DNA from: Cocos nucifera | Taxonomy: Eukaryota > Streptophyta > Magnoliopsida > Arecales > Arecaceae | Direction of reading: 5' to 3' | Assembly: GCA_006176705.1 (NCBI GenBank) | Contig: QRFJ01000302.1 | Span: forward strand, 558,001-622,000 | DNA length: 64,000 nucleotides | Part shown: positions 12,766 through 26,200 of the stretch, in pieces | How positions within the stretch are numbered: position 1 is the stretch's first letter | Layout: every line of letters begins with the position of its first letter | The notes under the pieces: model-generated | Told to the model about the DNA's origin: nothing | The model's input: only the letters and a program-made list of their open reading frames with translations | Database searches by the model: none | Program-made: the position numbers and the translations under genes

Positions 12766-13010
12766 GAATATGTTTGGTTGGAAAGAATTGGAATCTGAAG
12801 TCAGAATGGAAATGAATGACTCTCATTCCAATTGTTCGATTGGGAGGGATTCGATTCTGACATGAAATAGAAATGGACCAATCTATCTAAAACTCAACAT
12901 CATTCTTCTTTAACAATTTAAATTTTCATTCCAATTTCGATCATAGTCATGAATCAAATACATCTGAAAATTTAGCCATTCGATTCCAGCAGCAAACCAA
13001 ACACCCTCAT
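12766..13010. mobile_element. Putative short inverted-repeat element (MITE)
   Basis: The left end 'tgtttggttggaaag' is matched by the reverse complement of the right end ('tgtttggtttgctgctgg', ending about 13010). Inner 'gaatcg/ggaatc' phrases are also in inverted order, and the interior is rich in 'cattcc/ggaatg'. Elements bounded by this 'GTTTGGTT ... AACCAAAC' pattern are common near plant genes. I found no clear target duplication, so boundaries are approximate and the superfamily is left open. Confidence 0.5.
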
Positions 13011-14525
13011 AATGTCGACTTTAATAGTGGAAATCAACTAGTGGATCATCATTTTTCTTTTCCTCGTTCCATCTTATAAATGTACTTATTATCAGCTTAT
13101 AACAAATTTGCTGCTAAATCTCACTGCTTCCCCCTTTTTTTTAGTTGTTTTAAATATAGGAGCCATTATTATGGTTGGCTTTGCCTAATTCACCATCATT
13201 TTTGCCAATTGGATTTCGCTAATATTGACTAGGATACTAATTTGGCATAGCCAGCTATTTGGAATGAGTGGCAAAAGAAAGGAATATCGCCCATAGCATC
13301 TTCATTTTATCTTGGTTATTGATTGAATGGTTAGTCAACAATCAATTTGTGTGGGTTAGCTCCACTTTGAGAGTATAAAAGCCTTGCGCAAGATTTGGCT
13401 GCTATTGGACTAGATTCTATGAATGAGATGCTTTAATAAAAAAAAATATTACAGCATGAATCTTACTCTAACAAGATTATTAATGCAAAAAAAGGTCTAA
13501 GCTACCATACATGATGATCACAATATGTACAAGTGGGGGGTAATAGTAAAATTTGATGGATGCTCTTGTTGTTGTTGATTGTTAACCAAATCTTTAGTAC
13601 TTAAGCATATAGGGATCGAAGAATAATACTTTTACCTTCGCTTCCTCGATCAGGCATAGCAGAATCTTGCCACCAAAAAAAAAAAAATCAGGCATAGCAG
13701 AAGATCCGGGTAAATACTTAATAATCTAGTACTTGTGGATAATGTTTACAATGCCAAAAATCTAAAAATTCTGACATATATCAGGATGTTTATGAATTTA
13801 AGTATCTTTCTTGCACAGGCAATCAAACTCTAAAGTCTTCTTATATTATCGTCCATGATTGACTCACATATTAAATTAAAATAATTATTTAAAAAAATAT
13901 TATATTTTAATTTTTTATAAAAATTAATCATCATAAATAATATCCGTAGAACTACACCGTCGTCACGGTGCAGAAAGAACTTCCCATCAAAACAAAAGCA
14001 GTAGTGGGTTTGCTGCTTGCAAAGCGGATATCACTGTTCAATTTGACCGTTTCCTTCATCAATTCAGTTTTGTCTCCTGAGCGTCCAATGAAAAATGTAG
14101 ACAGGACGCATGGAAGACAAAAATTTCGATTATCCTTTTTACTCCCTATTCTAAGACCACCCAATATCACACCCACTCCCTCACAAGCGAGGACCACATG
14201 AAGTGGGACCCCAAGCCAGTGAAAGGAGGTGGGTGTGTGTGATGCTTTTCTTTTAATCATAGCCTTTGGCATTTTCTTGGAGAGACGTTAAGCGGTTTCC
14301 GAGGGGTGCAATTTCCCAGCAATCATATCTGATGACGTTGATTAATCTTATCTTTATTGACAAATAATGGCTTTAAATCTAACTATAAGAATTCATCAGT
14401 TATTAGATAATAAAGTCTAGTACCGGGGTTATAACGGCAGGGCACTAGACGACAATTTCAGACACGTGGCTCATCCTTTGTCGTGCATTACTTCTCTCTA
14501 CGTGCCACGAGACGTCTCTGGTGCC

Positions 14526-14562
14526 CCTCTCTCTCTCTCTCTATCTCCCTCTCTCTCTCTCC
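14526..14562. repeat. (CT)n-rich microsatellite
   Basis: A CT run with two short interruptions (ctatctccct). Confidence 0.9.
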
Positions 14563-14816
14563 TCCTTTTGGTTTATTTAGGCTCAATATTTTAATTACGG
14601 TAGTTTTAAGTAATTATGATCATTGCAATTTGCAACTTTAGGTCATCTCCTTTGGATTTGCTCCGTTCTCAGATTAGATGCAAAAGGCCGGATAACGTGA
14701 CAGCCACAATAAACCTTGTTATCACTATAATTTTATAACAGCCCCACAAACGGCTAAATAATGGCCGTTATAAGAGCTTTATGATGTTATAAAAATTATT
14801 ATTATATATTTGCACT

Positions 14817-14817
<1 letters not shown>

Positions 14818-14889
<72 letters not shown>
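14818..14889. repeat. Compound (TC)n(TA)n microsatellite
   Basis: About 32 bases of TC repeats run directly into about 39 bases of TA repeats, followed by a short TATG run. Confidence 0.97.
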
Positions 14890-14901
<12 letters not shown>

Positions 14902-17900
14902 AATATTATATATAGATTAGAGCTGATTATAGATTAGATTTGGATATATAAAATTTAAATATATCTGACACAAATTTGACTAAAAATAAATATAGTTAAG
15001 ATCTAACATCCGATCCATGATCAACTTTAACATAAATATATAATAATTTGGATAGAAATTATAGAAAGAATTCATCTTTTTTTCACATGAATTTTTATTG
15101 AATTACGTAATAACTACTTCGACATATTTGTAAATGGATGAATGAAAAAATTTAGAATGTTTTAAGATCTATCTGACATGATCCAACTATTGATATTGCA
15201 AAAGATCAACTATTTTTTTATATGAAAGACACAATCCAAATAACAACTTAACCTTTGGTTTTATTAATCTAGGTGGGGTCTGCGTTCCTCTGTTCCAAAA
15301 CTAGCATCATGCACCTGAGATAAAAAATGGATTATTTCAAAATTAACATCTATTTTATTTTAAAAACTCAAAAAGAAGAAAAGAGTTTGAGCTAATTAAT
15401 GAGATTCATGAGAAAAGGCCACCATAACATGCCAACGACAACATGTTCATCCATCATTTGAAATAACAACTTGACAATTTTTAAGGTCGTTAGAGTTGCA
15501 TCTGTCTTGGAGTTGGACATTGGATCTAAAGGTTGATAAAGTTGGTTTTGTTTTTTTTTTTTTTTGGTTGTTAAAAGGCTGATAAGGTTTGAAGTAGAGT
15601 ATAGCGCCAACCCTCGTACTTCCCAATACCCCTCAAATTTAATAATCTATCTGGGTCAAATTCTGTTTGCATTGGAAAGATTATCAAAATCTTCCACAAT
15701 CTCATCAGGATCAATTGGAATCTCTTCTGGATCCATTCTGATCGGTCTCCTCCTACCCGAGTCGCCTTAAAAAGCTTTTGCGGGGAGCTGGCTTGCTTCT
15801 CTGCTCATTTTTCAATGGAGACGTATCTGACCCACCATGGCCCATATACTAAGTTTTCTAGCCATTTCCTGCAGCTCTTAATTAATTCTTAGGTTTCGAT
15901 AGGTACTTAACCTTAAAGCCAAATATATGAAAGAGAAGCACAAGAGACAGTGACAGAAGGTCCCACGGCACGAACTTTCCCCCTTCTCTTCTTCTCAAAG
16001 GCATAAGACACGTGCGGGGGGGCCCCTGGTGCACCAGATATGATGTAAGAGGGCACCGAAAGAGCCCTACATGCATGCAGTTAGGTAGCGAAGTACCACG
16101 TGGGATTCTCTTCATATGGGCTTGCATCCAATGCTTGTCTTTCAAGTCAGGGAATCCTAGGCCATTTTTTCAAGCATTGAGGATGAAATAATGGAGATGT
16201 TGCATGTTCGCATAATTTGTCGCATATGATTGCAGTTATCTGAAGCTCATCAACCTACTTTGTACCATAACCTCAGGCCCATGCTGTCTGAAGCAAGGTC
16301 TGCCAAGGTCCAAGTTTAAAATAGTACGCCTGGACTGCAAATAGGATGATATTGCTTTATCAGTGCCTACATTTAGATCATTTTCTCTTAAATTTTGAAT
16401 GAGTATTTTGAAAAATGGAACTGGCCTTGAAAGGAGGAAAAAGAACTATTAATGCATTGCGTATTTTCCAGTCTAGATTCTGTTCCCTATATCTCAAGAG
16501 CCACCATGTAAAATAAGAAAAAAAACAAAATTCTATGCTTTTGTGCATATGTATGTTTGAAAACAAAGTCATGACCTAATGATTACCCGGTAGATAAGTT
16601 TTTAATGATTATAATCAAATCCATGCCGATGTCAATAATAGAAATCCACCTCATATAACACTCCACCATGGATGCGAACAAATTCTGTGCCATGAAAGTT
16701 TTCCAAAATTTTATGAGGATTCGCATGGATATATTTAGTCTGACATCAGTTATGGTCTTAAATACTTATATGGAGCCAAGAATTTCAAATAACATTTTCT
16801 AGCTTGCTTTTTTGGGTTGAGATCCTGAGTTGTTGAAATTTTCATGTCATGCACCATCACACATCCACTATAAAGTTACAGCTAAAACTTCTTGAGAAGG
16901 CAGTGGTGGCTGCAAGGATCCTGGATGCCTCCTACATCCAAATGTGGGCGTCTCAAATCAAGGGCATGAAGTTCACCTTAAGCCAACCGGAGCAAGGTGG
17001 TACCCAAAAAACAAAGGAAGAGTTGGAAGCACTGAGAGGTGCAGGGGTATCCAAGAGTTGCCGACTTAGCCAGCAGAAGACTTGTGATTTTGGCATGCTG
17101 CACACGGTAGCAATAGGCCTTCACAGAAGAAAATAAGCTAAGCAAGTTCTCGTTTGAGGAGTCATACTGTGAGGTGGACTTAGTAGAGGCAAGGAAGCAA
17201 AGCAAAGCAACTCCAATCATTGGCTTGCTGTAGCATAGACCTCGCACTAGAAGCCTATGCAACCTATAGCGGTTATTGGATAGAAAGACTGCTATGTATG
17301 GTTAGTTGCCATGACAGCTCCGCGAAATAAAAGACACTGTCCTTGCATGATTTTTTTCTCCATATGTTTTTATTTAATTCAGCATTTTTTGCGGGCTATT
17401 CTTTTATATATATAAATATGTTACTTATCTTGTTTCAAATTTATGTTCACACGGGATGGAGCTTGTAAGAGAAAATGGAAGGAAAAAAACTTGCCCTCTT
17501 TCGCAGAATCCACATCTTTTAGTTTCTCATTAACTAAAATGTGCATGCACACACATTTTGATTATCTGCACAAAAATATATTATATTTTTCTTTGGTGGT
17601 ATTGCATCAAGACCTCAGGGTGCTAACATGGCTGCAAAAAGGGCACCGAAAAATGATACAAGATGAAGCATTGGAGGCTTGCAAAAGAAAATCTGCATAC
17701 TAAGAATTCTCTGGCGAGGAACCATCTAATGCCTAAGTTAGTTGAAGTTTGAGCATGATGGAGAAAAGAAGGACAAATGGATTTTGAGTAGCTTAGTTTA
17801 GCATGGCTTTGCCTTACTTACCTCTAGGAAATCTTTTTTTTATCTTTTGATATAGAACATAGTCGAAATTTGTTGTGTCCTATCTCGTAGACTGTTCACA

Positions 17901-19497
17901 ATAGGAGGTATGATCCCTTGATCATGGATGTTTGGCAGGCATGTGCCTGCCAGGTTTGATTACGAGCACTTATTAAGTTTGTTAGTCATACGTATCTATT
18001 TTGAAGTGTCGGAATATACAGTGACCACCTACATTGATCGGATGTTTTGGTTGAAATCGAAGCACAAAGAGTCATTGCGACCGCGTTCATTCCAAATCTC
18101 CTTGTAGGAACTTGTCGATGTCATCGATGAAGTTCAGTTCCGACCTGGAGGCCGGTGAAGTCATGATTTAAAGATTGGTCGGTCCCCAAACGTGGGGTTG
18201 GATGGAAATTGATGAGGCTGCTTCGTCCCTTCTCACGGTGCGGTCGTCTCATCGGGATCGTCGTGTGCTGCATCAGATATGCCTAAGAGAGTAGGCCTCG
18301 AGAACCGTAGCTCAAGTGGATCGACCCCACAAAGGTAGAATGAATTTAAAATGATTTTGTTACTACTGCATGCATGAAGTCCGGCTCCTGGATGGTGGAG
18401 GAGGTTGACGAAGAGGAGCTCGTTTTTGAGCTTTGACCATCTGTACGGTGAATTGTAGAAAAATAGGAATGACCTTGTGCCATTCAAAGGCGGTTTTTGT
18501 GGAAAACGAAGGGAACCTAAATCAGTCAACCTAGTGAAAACCCCGCTCCCGCTTTGCTCTCTCTTGAACCCGCATTTGAAGATTTTCAAAGGTGAACCCA
18601 CGTAGCAGGCACTGGGGGAAGTGCCTTACTTTCTCCATTGGCACTCAATAGTAATTAAAAAAAAAAAAAAAAACACTTTTCTAGATCTTGTATTTTGCTT
18701 GTTAAGAAGATCAAATATATGATAATTACTGATGTTAGAAAGTAAATCAGAATAACATGTCATTACTTGCCACGCTTCCGGAGCAAACTTGTTCACGTCG
18801 TCATAATTTCTTTTCATATATAGATCGATGCAGCTGAGAATTTTATAAATATCCTTTTCTTCATTATTCTTATAATGGCTTTTCTTTTCATTGCATTGCA
18901 TGCGTTATGATCAACATTGTCGAGTAGCTAAGTTGACACCAATTCCAAGTGGTCGGTACACGACTACCTGCTGTTCATGTCGTCTTTTCATGAGTAACTA
19001 CAAATTATTTTTGCCATATTCCGCAGCTCTCTCCAAACTGGGTCACTTTTCAAAAAGTTTAGAACGCACTATTTAATTATGTAATGCAGAACATTGTATC
19101 CTCCCCTCACCATATAATTCAGAGCTTCTAAATGAATGAAGAGCAGGTAGATCTCTAGCCGAAATTATACTGGAGCAAGAACATCAGAATTCACTATTTC
19201 TCGAGCTTAGTTGCATTAAGGTGTAGGTGCTGAGTATCTTTTGTTTTATTTATTTGCTATGTACCTCTACACTGGAATTGGACTTCGTTTTGGTTGGTTC
19301 GTTGTCTCTGGTGACATTCTGATTTCTTTTTATGTTTATGAAACTGATTGAGGTTCTATTTGTGCATGTGGTTGAGGTTGTAGATACTGGCCCTTGTAAA
19401 CTTGGGAATCCTAGATCATTTCTCAAGGATTACCATGAGATTGTGGAGATATGTGATGCAGATGCCTCAAGGTGTAAGCTAGTATAATTTGAGGCGC

Positions 19498-19531
<34 letters not shown>
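19498..19531. repeat. Compound (TA)n(TG)n microsatellite
   Basis: A TA run switches to TG repeats without a gap, ending at about 19531. Confidence 0.95.
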
Positions 19532-20700
19532 TCTATGTTGAATATCTTGTTATTTTGACCCCAAAATAACAATATTCTCTGCATCCAAAACATTTAGATG
19601 CTTTTTATAAAAATAAAACAAAAAGAAATATGAGTGTCTCACTAATCTCCTCAGCTATAAGCTTTCATTTTAAATTGCCTTTTCTATTTTATAATTAAAT
19701 ATAGACATTCTTAATGTATTACTATAATTTTTTTTTTCTTGAGAAAATCCTGTAAAATATATATTAATATCACCGTACACTGCAGTTGTAGAGAGGGTAT
19801 ACATAAATGCCATAGTAACATATTAATGTAATTTTTTTTTTCTTGATATATAAAGCACCAACTATCTTGTTGGCATCTTTCAAAGTGGCTGGCAGCTGTG
19901 AATCCTTTTAGTATTTCTAATTTAAATAAACTGTGTAAAAGTAAGCATGTAGAAGTGCTTGGCTTTTCATGTCCTTAATTACATCCGAGTGGGCTCGACC
20001 CTCCCTCTTACATTAAAAAAAATAAAAATAAAAATAAAAAACTTGGCTGGGAAGTAATTCATAAAACATTCATTACTATTATTGCACACAATTTTCATAA
20101 AATAAATACAGAGCTACAATTTTGTTAGTTGTTCAAAAATTATGGTTTTCTAGATAAATACTTGAGACTAATTAGCAATCTTTTATATTTACAAGCTATG
20201 ATATTTAACAATATTATATTGGCCCTGCAGGTAGTCTAAATTATAGGTATTGAGGAACAAAGAAAGAACTCGGTTGTAATACATATGTTATGAAAATACG
20301 TTAGCAGTGCGCGATCCAATAAACGGGAAAAAAAAAAAAAAAAAAGCTGCAAGCTCCATAAAAAACTGCTTATAAATAGTAAAAGTATAATATATAAAGC
20401 TCGAAACAAATGTAAAGGCAATCGAGACCTTGAAGCCCCAGAACGTTAAATTTTCCGCACTTCGCAATACCAAGCTTATTTTAATAATCTCAATTTCTTT
20501 CTTTATTCTTGTACCTGTGAAAATATAGGGATCTTGCAATCCTGGTTGCTAATTATCAGCCCCAGCTCTTTTCTCTCCTTCCTATTGTTAAACATCACCT
20601 ACAAACAAACAACCACACACCAGAAGCAATAAATCTAGAGACTTGGCCCTCATAAACTTATAACATGTATAAAAGAGTCACAACCAAGTCCAGTGACCCC

Positions 20701-21414
20701 TTTTTTTTTTTTTTTTTTGTTGGCTTATGGAGCCGGTTTGGAAACTATCGCTTCTTATAGGTGGCGATGGACAGGAGGGCCTTAAGCCTCTCCAGGGTCT
20801 CCGGCAGGAGGAGCTCCGACAAGGAGGAAACACCGAGCGCCTTAAGTGCAGCCTCATTGATCGATTCGGTCATCGAAATGACGGAACCCGGCACCACCAG
20901 AGACTGCACCAGCTCCGGCCGGGCCTCCGCCATCTTGAATGCAATCATGCCACCATAGCTGAACCCCACTACGCTGCACCGCTCCACCCCGAGCTTTCCT
21001 AGCGCCGCCGCCAGGCACTCCACCTGGAACACCGGCGTGCGGTGACCGCGGCCGGTGATGGACCCACCAAAGAAGAGGAGGTCGGGGATGTACACCGAGT
21101 AGTCCGTCGTTAGTGCAGGGATTTGGACCTGCCATGTAACCATGGAGGCCCTTCGCCACAAATCCATGGACCAGCATCAGGGCAGGCTTCGGGGTCTTGG
21201 GCATCTTCTTCTTCTTCTTATCGGTGCTGTGGTTGCTTTCAACTTCTTTGGTGGGGTTGGAGGTGGCAGTCTTCTTCTTGATGTACTGGTGTTATTTGGG
21301 CACCCAAAAGCTCATGACTGTGCCGGGCTCGATCTCGACGAGCAGGGGTTGGAGGCCGGCCATCTTTGCTAGGCTGTGTAGGATTGGCATCTGGGCTTCT
21401 ACCAAGTTTACCAT
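20701..21414 (-). pseudogene. Truncated alpha/beta-hydrolase processed pseudogene with poly(A)
   Basis: Read on the minus strand from ATG 21414-21412, the product starts MVNLVEAQMPILHSLAKMAG and continues through KPALMLVHGF, DYSVYIPDLLFFGGS and the nucleophile elbow GFSYGG, as in plant alpha/beta-hydrolase-fold proteins of about 300 residues. It is disabled in three places: TAA at 21294-21292 after FWVPK; a one-base shift near 21140 (between HGFVAKGL and TWQVQIPAL); and TAG at 20747-20745 where family members have Trp in a KKLWFPNRL-like context. Homology continues for FPNRLHK and then stops at an A-run of 18 on this strand (T18 at 20701-20718 on plus). No intron interrupts the copy. Missing introns, 3' truncation and the A-tail together indicate reverse transcription of an mRNA. 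I found no convincing target duplication. The parent gene is not in this window. Confidence 0.8.
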
Positions 21415-23200
21415 CACTCTCTGAGGTTAGTGCTCTCTTCTTCTTCTCCTTCTTCCTCTTGCGTCTTTATATTTCTTTTATTTTTCAGGACTTGGAAGAG
21501 ATATTAACATGCAGCATACTAATTAGAGGAGTGAACTGTTACTGGAGTGGAATTGGATCAGGTTTGTGTTTGTGTGGAACTCGTGTTTCCAGGACTTAAA
21601 TAGAGGTACGATTATATATTATGATAGCAGTTCCCGGCTAAAAGAACTCTTATTAATGTGGCTGGTTGACGTAATGACAATGTGCTTATAAGAAAATGAA
21701 AGTAAATTTCTTTCTCCACCATTTTTGATGAAAGAATTGGAGGCCCGAATTGCAAATCGGCGTTACCAACGAGATCAAGAGATATTGTTGACCTATCCAT
21801 CAACAACAATACTTAAAAAATTTACGTCCTTGCAGATCAGCTGGGAGCATTACATCTTTATCAAAGCTATCCAAGAACGGTGATATGAATAGAAAATAGA
21901 TTTATGTTAAGGTTAGATGAGATGTTGCTTTGCTTACAAGCACTAGCCAAGCTACCACTACTCTTTCCAACTACTCTAAGCAATATTATTATCAGGATCA
22001 CCTGCTGACATGTTCAATTGAAAAGATCTTGTGATTAGGTAAACAACAATTTACAAATTTAAACTTGGTCTACATCCTTCTATGAATTTATGGTTTTGCT
22101 TGATAAATCTAAAGAAGCTAGTGCTCTACCATTTTGCGCCATCTATCATACAAGCATTTGACTAAAAAATGTAACAAATTGTTTACCAGATAAGTAACCA
22201 ATTGTGCAGTTGGAATTTAAAAGGTATTCAGAAGCCATGAAGCTAACACGTAACCCAATCAGTGATTTCTTGTAAACAACAACCCGACCAGCACCACAAA
22301 GGATTTGGGCAAATGTGAACACCGCATGCAAGAAAACCACACCGGCCTTTCAGTCTCTGCCTGGTGACTAAAATATAAAATGATGAACGTAAACCGTAAA
22401 GATATAACAACATAGTATTAGTAGAACCGTGAGCAGGAAAGCTTACCAAGCGGAAAAAAGAAGAACATACGGAAAAATAATAAGCAACAAGTAAGATAGA
22501 AAAGATTGGATCATCCAATGTATTGATAGAGAAAAAGGAAAAGCTAAACCTCATTTTTTGTGATAACCTACGCTAACAAGTTTGAGATTATAAATAAGAA
22601 AGAAGTGCAGATATTTCATATAGTGAAGTTAAATGAAATATAGGGAGTTGTTAATATGCTTATGGCATATTTTTAACTACACCCGGCATATTTATCCCCT
22701 ATTGGGAATAAAGGTATGTGAGATATTCTTTGTCCACAGGGTTTTATGTGCAATATTAGTTATGATAATTTTTAACTAGTTCCGACAGCGGTGTGCAGGA
22801 TCTAGTTTACACTCAACTTATGATGCTTTCTATTTTAAGAAAATTTATGCGGTGTTTTCACAAAAAAAAGAAAAAAGAAAAAAAAAAACTTATGCATGAA
22901 AATTTTTATAAATATTAATATTACTAAAAATTTACACGTGTGACATGTGATGGTTATTTAGTCCTCTATTATAAATAAACTTCTGTGAAATATTTCATTC
23001 CCAGTGGGTTTTATGTGAGAACTGCTCTTGTTAAGTTTGAAGTAACATAAGCGGTTCGGCACTTCTATATCACTTCTTATAAACATTAGCGTCACGGAAA
23101 GGTGCGCATGTGCAACTCACGTGATATTATTTGGCCTCAAGGGCACGCGAAGGCCCTGCGTCTAATGGGCATTAGGGGTCATCGTCTCCATTCTTCCCCG
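21415..23200. other. Intergenic DNA between the pseudogene and VPS34
   Basis: Contains short open frames but none resembling a known protein. The stretch 23150-23260 turns GC- and pyrimidine-rich (CTCTC runs) and probably holds the VPS34 transcription start and 5' UTR. Confidence 0.45.
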
Positions 23201-23260
23201 TCAACCTCTCTCTTCTCTCTCCGTAACTCCGACAGTTCGTGAAGCCCCAATGCGATCGCA
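23201..23260 (+). promoter_or_regulatory. VPS34 5' leader with 4-codon uORF
   Basis: The pyrimidine-rich leader (CTCTCTCTTCTCTCTCCG) ends with ATG CGA TCG CAA TGA. The uORF starts at 23250 and its stop (23262-23264) overlaps the VPS34 start codon (23261-23263) as ATGA. The extent of the leader is inferred from composition, not from a transcript. Confidence 0.6.
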
Positions 23261-26200
23261 ATGACAGGAAACGAGCTCCGATTCTTCCTTTCTTGCGATA
23301 TAAATCTCCCGGTGACCTTCCGGATTGAGAGATTGGAAGGGAACCTGCCGCAATCTCCAGCTTCATCCGGTAATTTTGCATCAATTCGTTCTACCTCTTT
23401 TCGTCCTCCTCTATCTATCTCCCACCTGGAATTAAGGTTATTGTAATATCTTGCTCATAATGTTTCTTTTTCTCGATAATTGGGGTTAGGGGGGGTTCTT
23501 ACGTGTATGCGTGTTTTAGTTTTGATCTACTTCACTTGTTATAGCGATTCTTAGGATCCTTTGGCGTTGTTGGGTCTGCCTAGGATGAACGGGATTTTGT
23601 TTAGCTGCTAAGTTGAAATCTTTTGTTTGATTCACTGGAGTTCACGTGTCTTTGATGTACTGAAATTTTTATCAAGTCGTTGTTAATGTCTTTATTCTTT
23701 TTTGGATGAGCAGGAGTTGATTTTATTGCCAAGTTGAAATCTTAATCTGCTGCAGTTAGCGTAATTTGTGCCTCTTTGATGTGCTGTAGTTCTTACTCGT
23801 TACAGTTATGCTTCCTGGAATTCTTTTTAGATCTTTGATATTTCTAGGATGAATGTAGCAGGGTTCGCCGAACCGATACCGGCAGTTGGACTGGCCGGCA
23901 ACTCGTTCAGTATGGTACTGGCATGAACCGTGGCAAAGCGCAGCATACCAGAACCAGGGAGAGGGAGAGGGGGAAGAGGAAGAAGGAGAGGGAGGGAGGG
24001 AGAGAGGGGGGCAGGGGGGACTCACCTGGGCGGGCCTTGTCATCGTCGTCGGACGTGGGTAGGATGCCATCTATCCAGCGGAGGAGCGCTTTGAGGGAAA
24101 GAGGCTGTTGGATAGAGGCCATAAGAGGAGGCAAGAGAGTGAGAAAGAGGGCTTCGAGCTCCAGATCTGGCAACGAGGACTTTGAGCGAACCTTGAGAGA
24201 GAGAGGACACAGCTGGAGAGAGAGAGGCCGGAGGAGGAGACTTTCTGAGGCTTCAAACACTTCAGGAGTGCTGGAGGGGAGAGACAAGGTCATAGGGGCT
24301 GTAGGGCTTATGTCTCAATTTGATTGGCTGAACCATGTTGGTAACCCACTTGTCTAGTTTGATACGCCTTGGCCAATTCAGCTCGGTTCGCTAGACCCTG
24401 GAATGCATTTTTGTTTGATTGCTAGGTTGTAAACTTTTGTTTGATTTGCCATGGTTCACTTTGTTTGTGTCACTTTATTGCATTGTAATCCTTAATCACT
24501 TGTTGCAATGATGAATAGGAGAACCCTCCAGATGTCTTTAATCTTGTGACTACGACTGAGATTTCATTTCACTGCCAAGTTCAAATCTTTTGTTTGATTT
24601 ATAATAATTCCCATGATCAGTGACTCTTTCATGCACTTTACGTAGCATATCAAGTTGAGATGGATTTCTGAGGGTTAGTATTTTCTAGGTCAACATTCTT
24701 TGACTTGAATGGTTGGATAGTTTAGGAAAATAATTATATATGAGACATGCAGGAGCAATAGAGTACATGGCTCCATGCAACAGTTCTACATGGAATATAT
24801 ATATCAGTAGAGTGACAGAATCTAAATTTCAGTTTTAATGACTCTGATTTTGTTAGTGTAAAAGTTTTCTTGCTTTCTAATGGTTCACAGAATTTGACAC
24901 ATCAACTGAGAACAGAAATGCGGAGCTATATGTTGAATGTGCCCTCTACATTGATGGGGCCCCCTTTGGGTTGTCGACCAAAACAAGGTTTTCCCACTCA
25001 TTATGACTTTTGAGCAAGGCTTCGTTGGATCTGTTATTTTATCATGACAGTCATTGGGACTTCATATAGGAGATTTGCTATTCCCTGACTTTCTTGAGGT
25101 CTTATAGATTCATGTGATCTAACACTTCTTGGTTGTACTCTTGCCAGGCTGGAATCTTCGGGATACCCATTTTGCTGGAATGAGCTTATAACATTGAGTA
25201 CCAAGTATCGAGACTTAACTTCTCAGGCACAACTTGCATTCACTGTGAGTTATTGGGATCATCTTTGATGTTTCTATTATTTCTTTAGAAATGGGAAGTC
25301 TTTAGATTTTTATGCTGCAGCTTGTTGAGTAGTTGTGAGAAACCAATTAATCTTGTGAAGGATCTATGTAACTATAACCTAAATTTGGTTCATCTACAGA
25401 AAACTTATCATATAGAACTTCTGCCTGTAAATTTTAGTGCTGAAAACTGATGAACATTTTTCATAGTCTGGTTCAGCAACCAGAGACTATTCATGTTGTT
25501 CCCCCTTTTTTATATGTTAATTCTCTAAAATATGTACTGTGAATATATGATATGTATTCTAATGCAGATCTTTTATGAACAAAGAACTTTTCTATTTGTT
25601 GGAACAACATTTGCGGTATACCCATTTTTATATTTGATTAAAGCATTTCCTATTATCTTTACTAGAAGAAATATCATGTAAAACTCCTGCCCATAATTTT
25701 TGATGCTGTAAACTGATAAAACATTTTCTATTTCAGGTCATTTAACTATTAATTCTTGATATTCTTTCATCTGCTTACATGCTTTGTTGTGTTTGTGGTT
25801 GAAAAGTTAATAATCAGATCTGTTAATTTATAGTAAAGATTAATGGAAGCTTTGTCAAACAAAAAATTTTGTTGTTTGTGGGAACAACATTTGCTATAAG
25901 AATTGCCTTTCTAGCGTTGTTTACTGTTTTGCAGCTGATGTGAGCTAAAGTATGTGATGTATTTGAAAAGTTCTACGAGGGTAAACTTAAGATTCATGCC
26001 TTGATTTGATGCCTCGATGCCTTCAAGGTTCTTAATCCTCATACTGAACAGTGGAGCATGTTGGTATTGGAATAATATTAATAATTAACACTAATGTTGA
26101 GGGGCCAGCAACATGTAAGATACATCAAAGCATGCTTTTGGTAGGATGACAGTTACAGATGCAAACTTTATGATCCTGTGATAAAAAATCCTTGTGAACT

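Larger units (their letters stand above)
13011..20700. other. Long gene-poor intergenic region
   Basis: About 7.7 kb without a gene I can support. It contains several microsatellites listed separately, AT-rich stretches and scattered short open frames. Two stretches have more balanced composition: 16840-17160, whose plus-strand frame of 95 residues has no recognisable family, and 18000-18600, with a 122-residue minus-strand frame, also unrecognised. Both could be eroded gene or transposon fragments. No tRNA or other RNA gene was seen. Confidence 0.45.

Noticed and set aside
16849..17703. Two open frames of 95 and 86 residues suggesting a small gene
   Set aside because: No similarity to known proteins, no matching splice structure and no supporting codon pattern.
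23923..24357. Plus-strand 144-residue frame in VPS34 intron 1
   Set aside because: Arg/Glu/Gly-rich product of a purine repeat; the opposite strand is at least as protein-like and is discussed as a finding.
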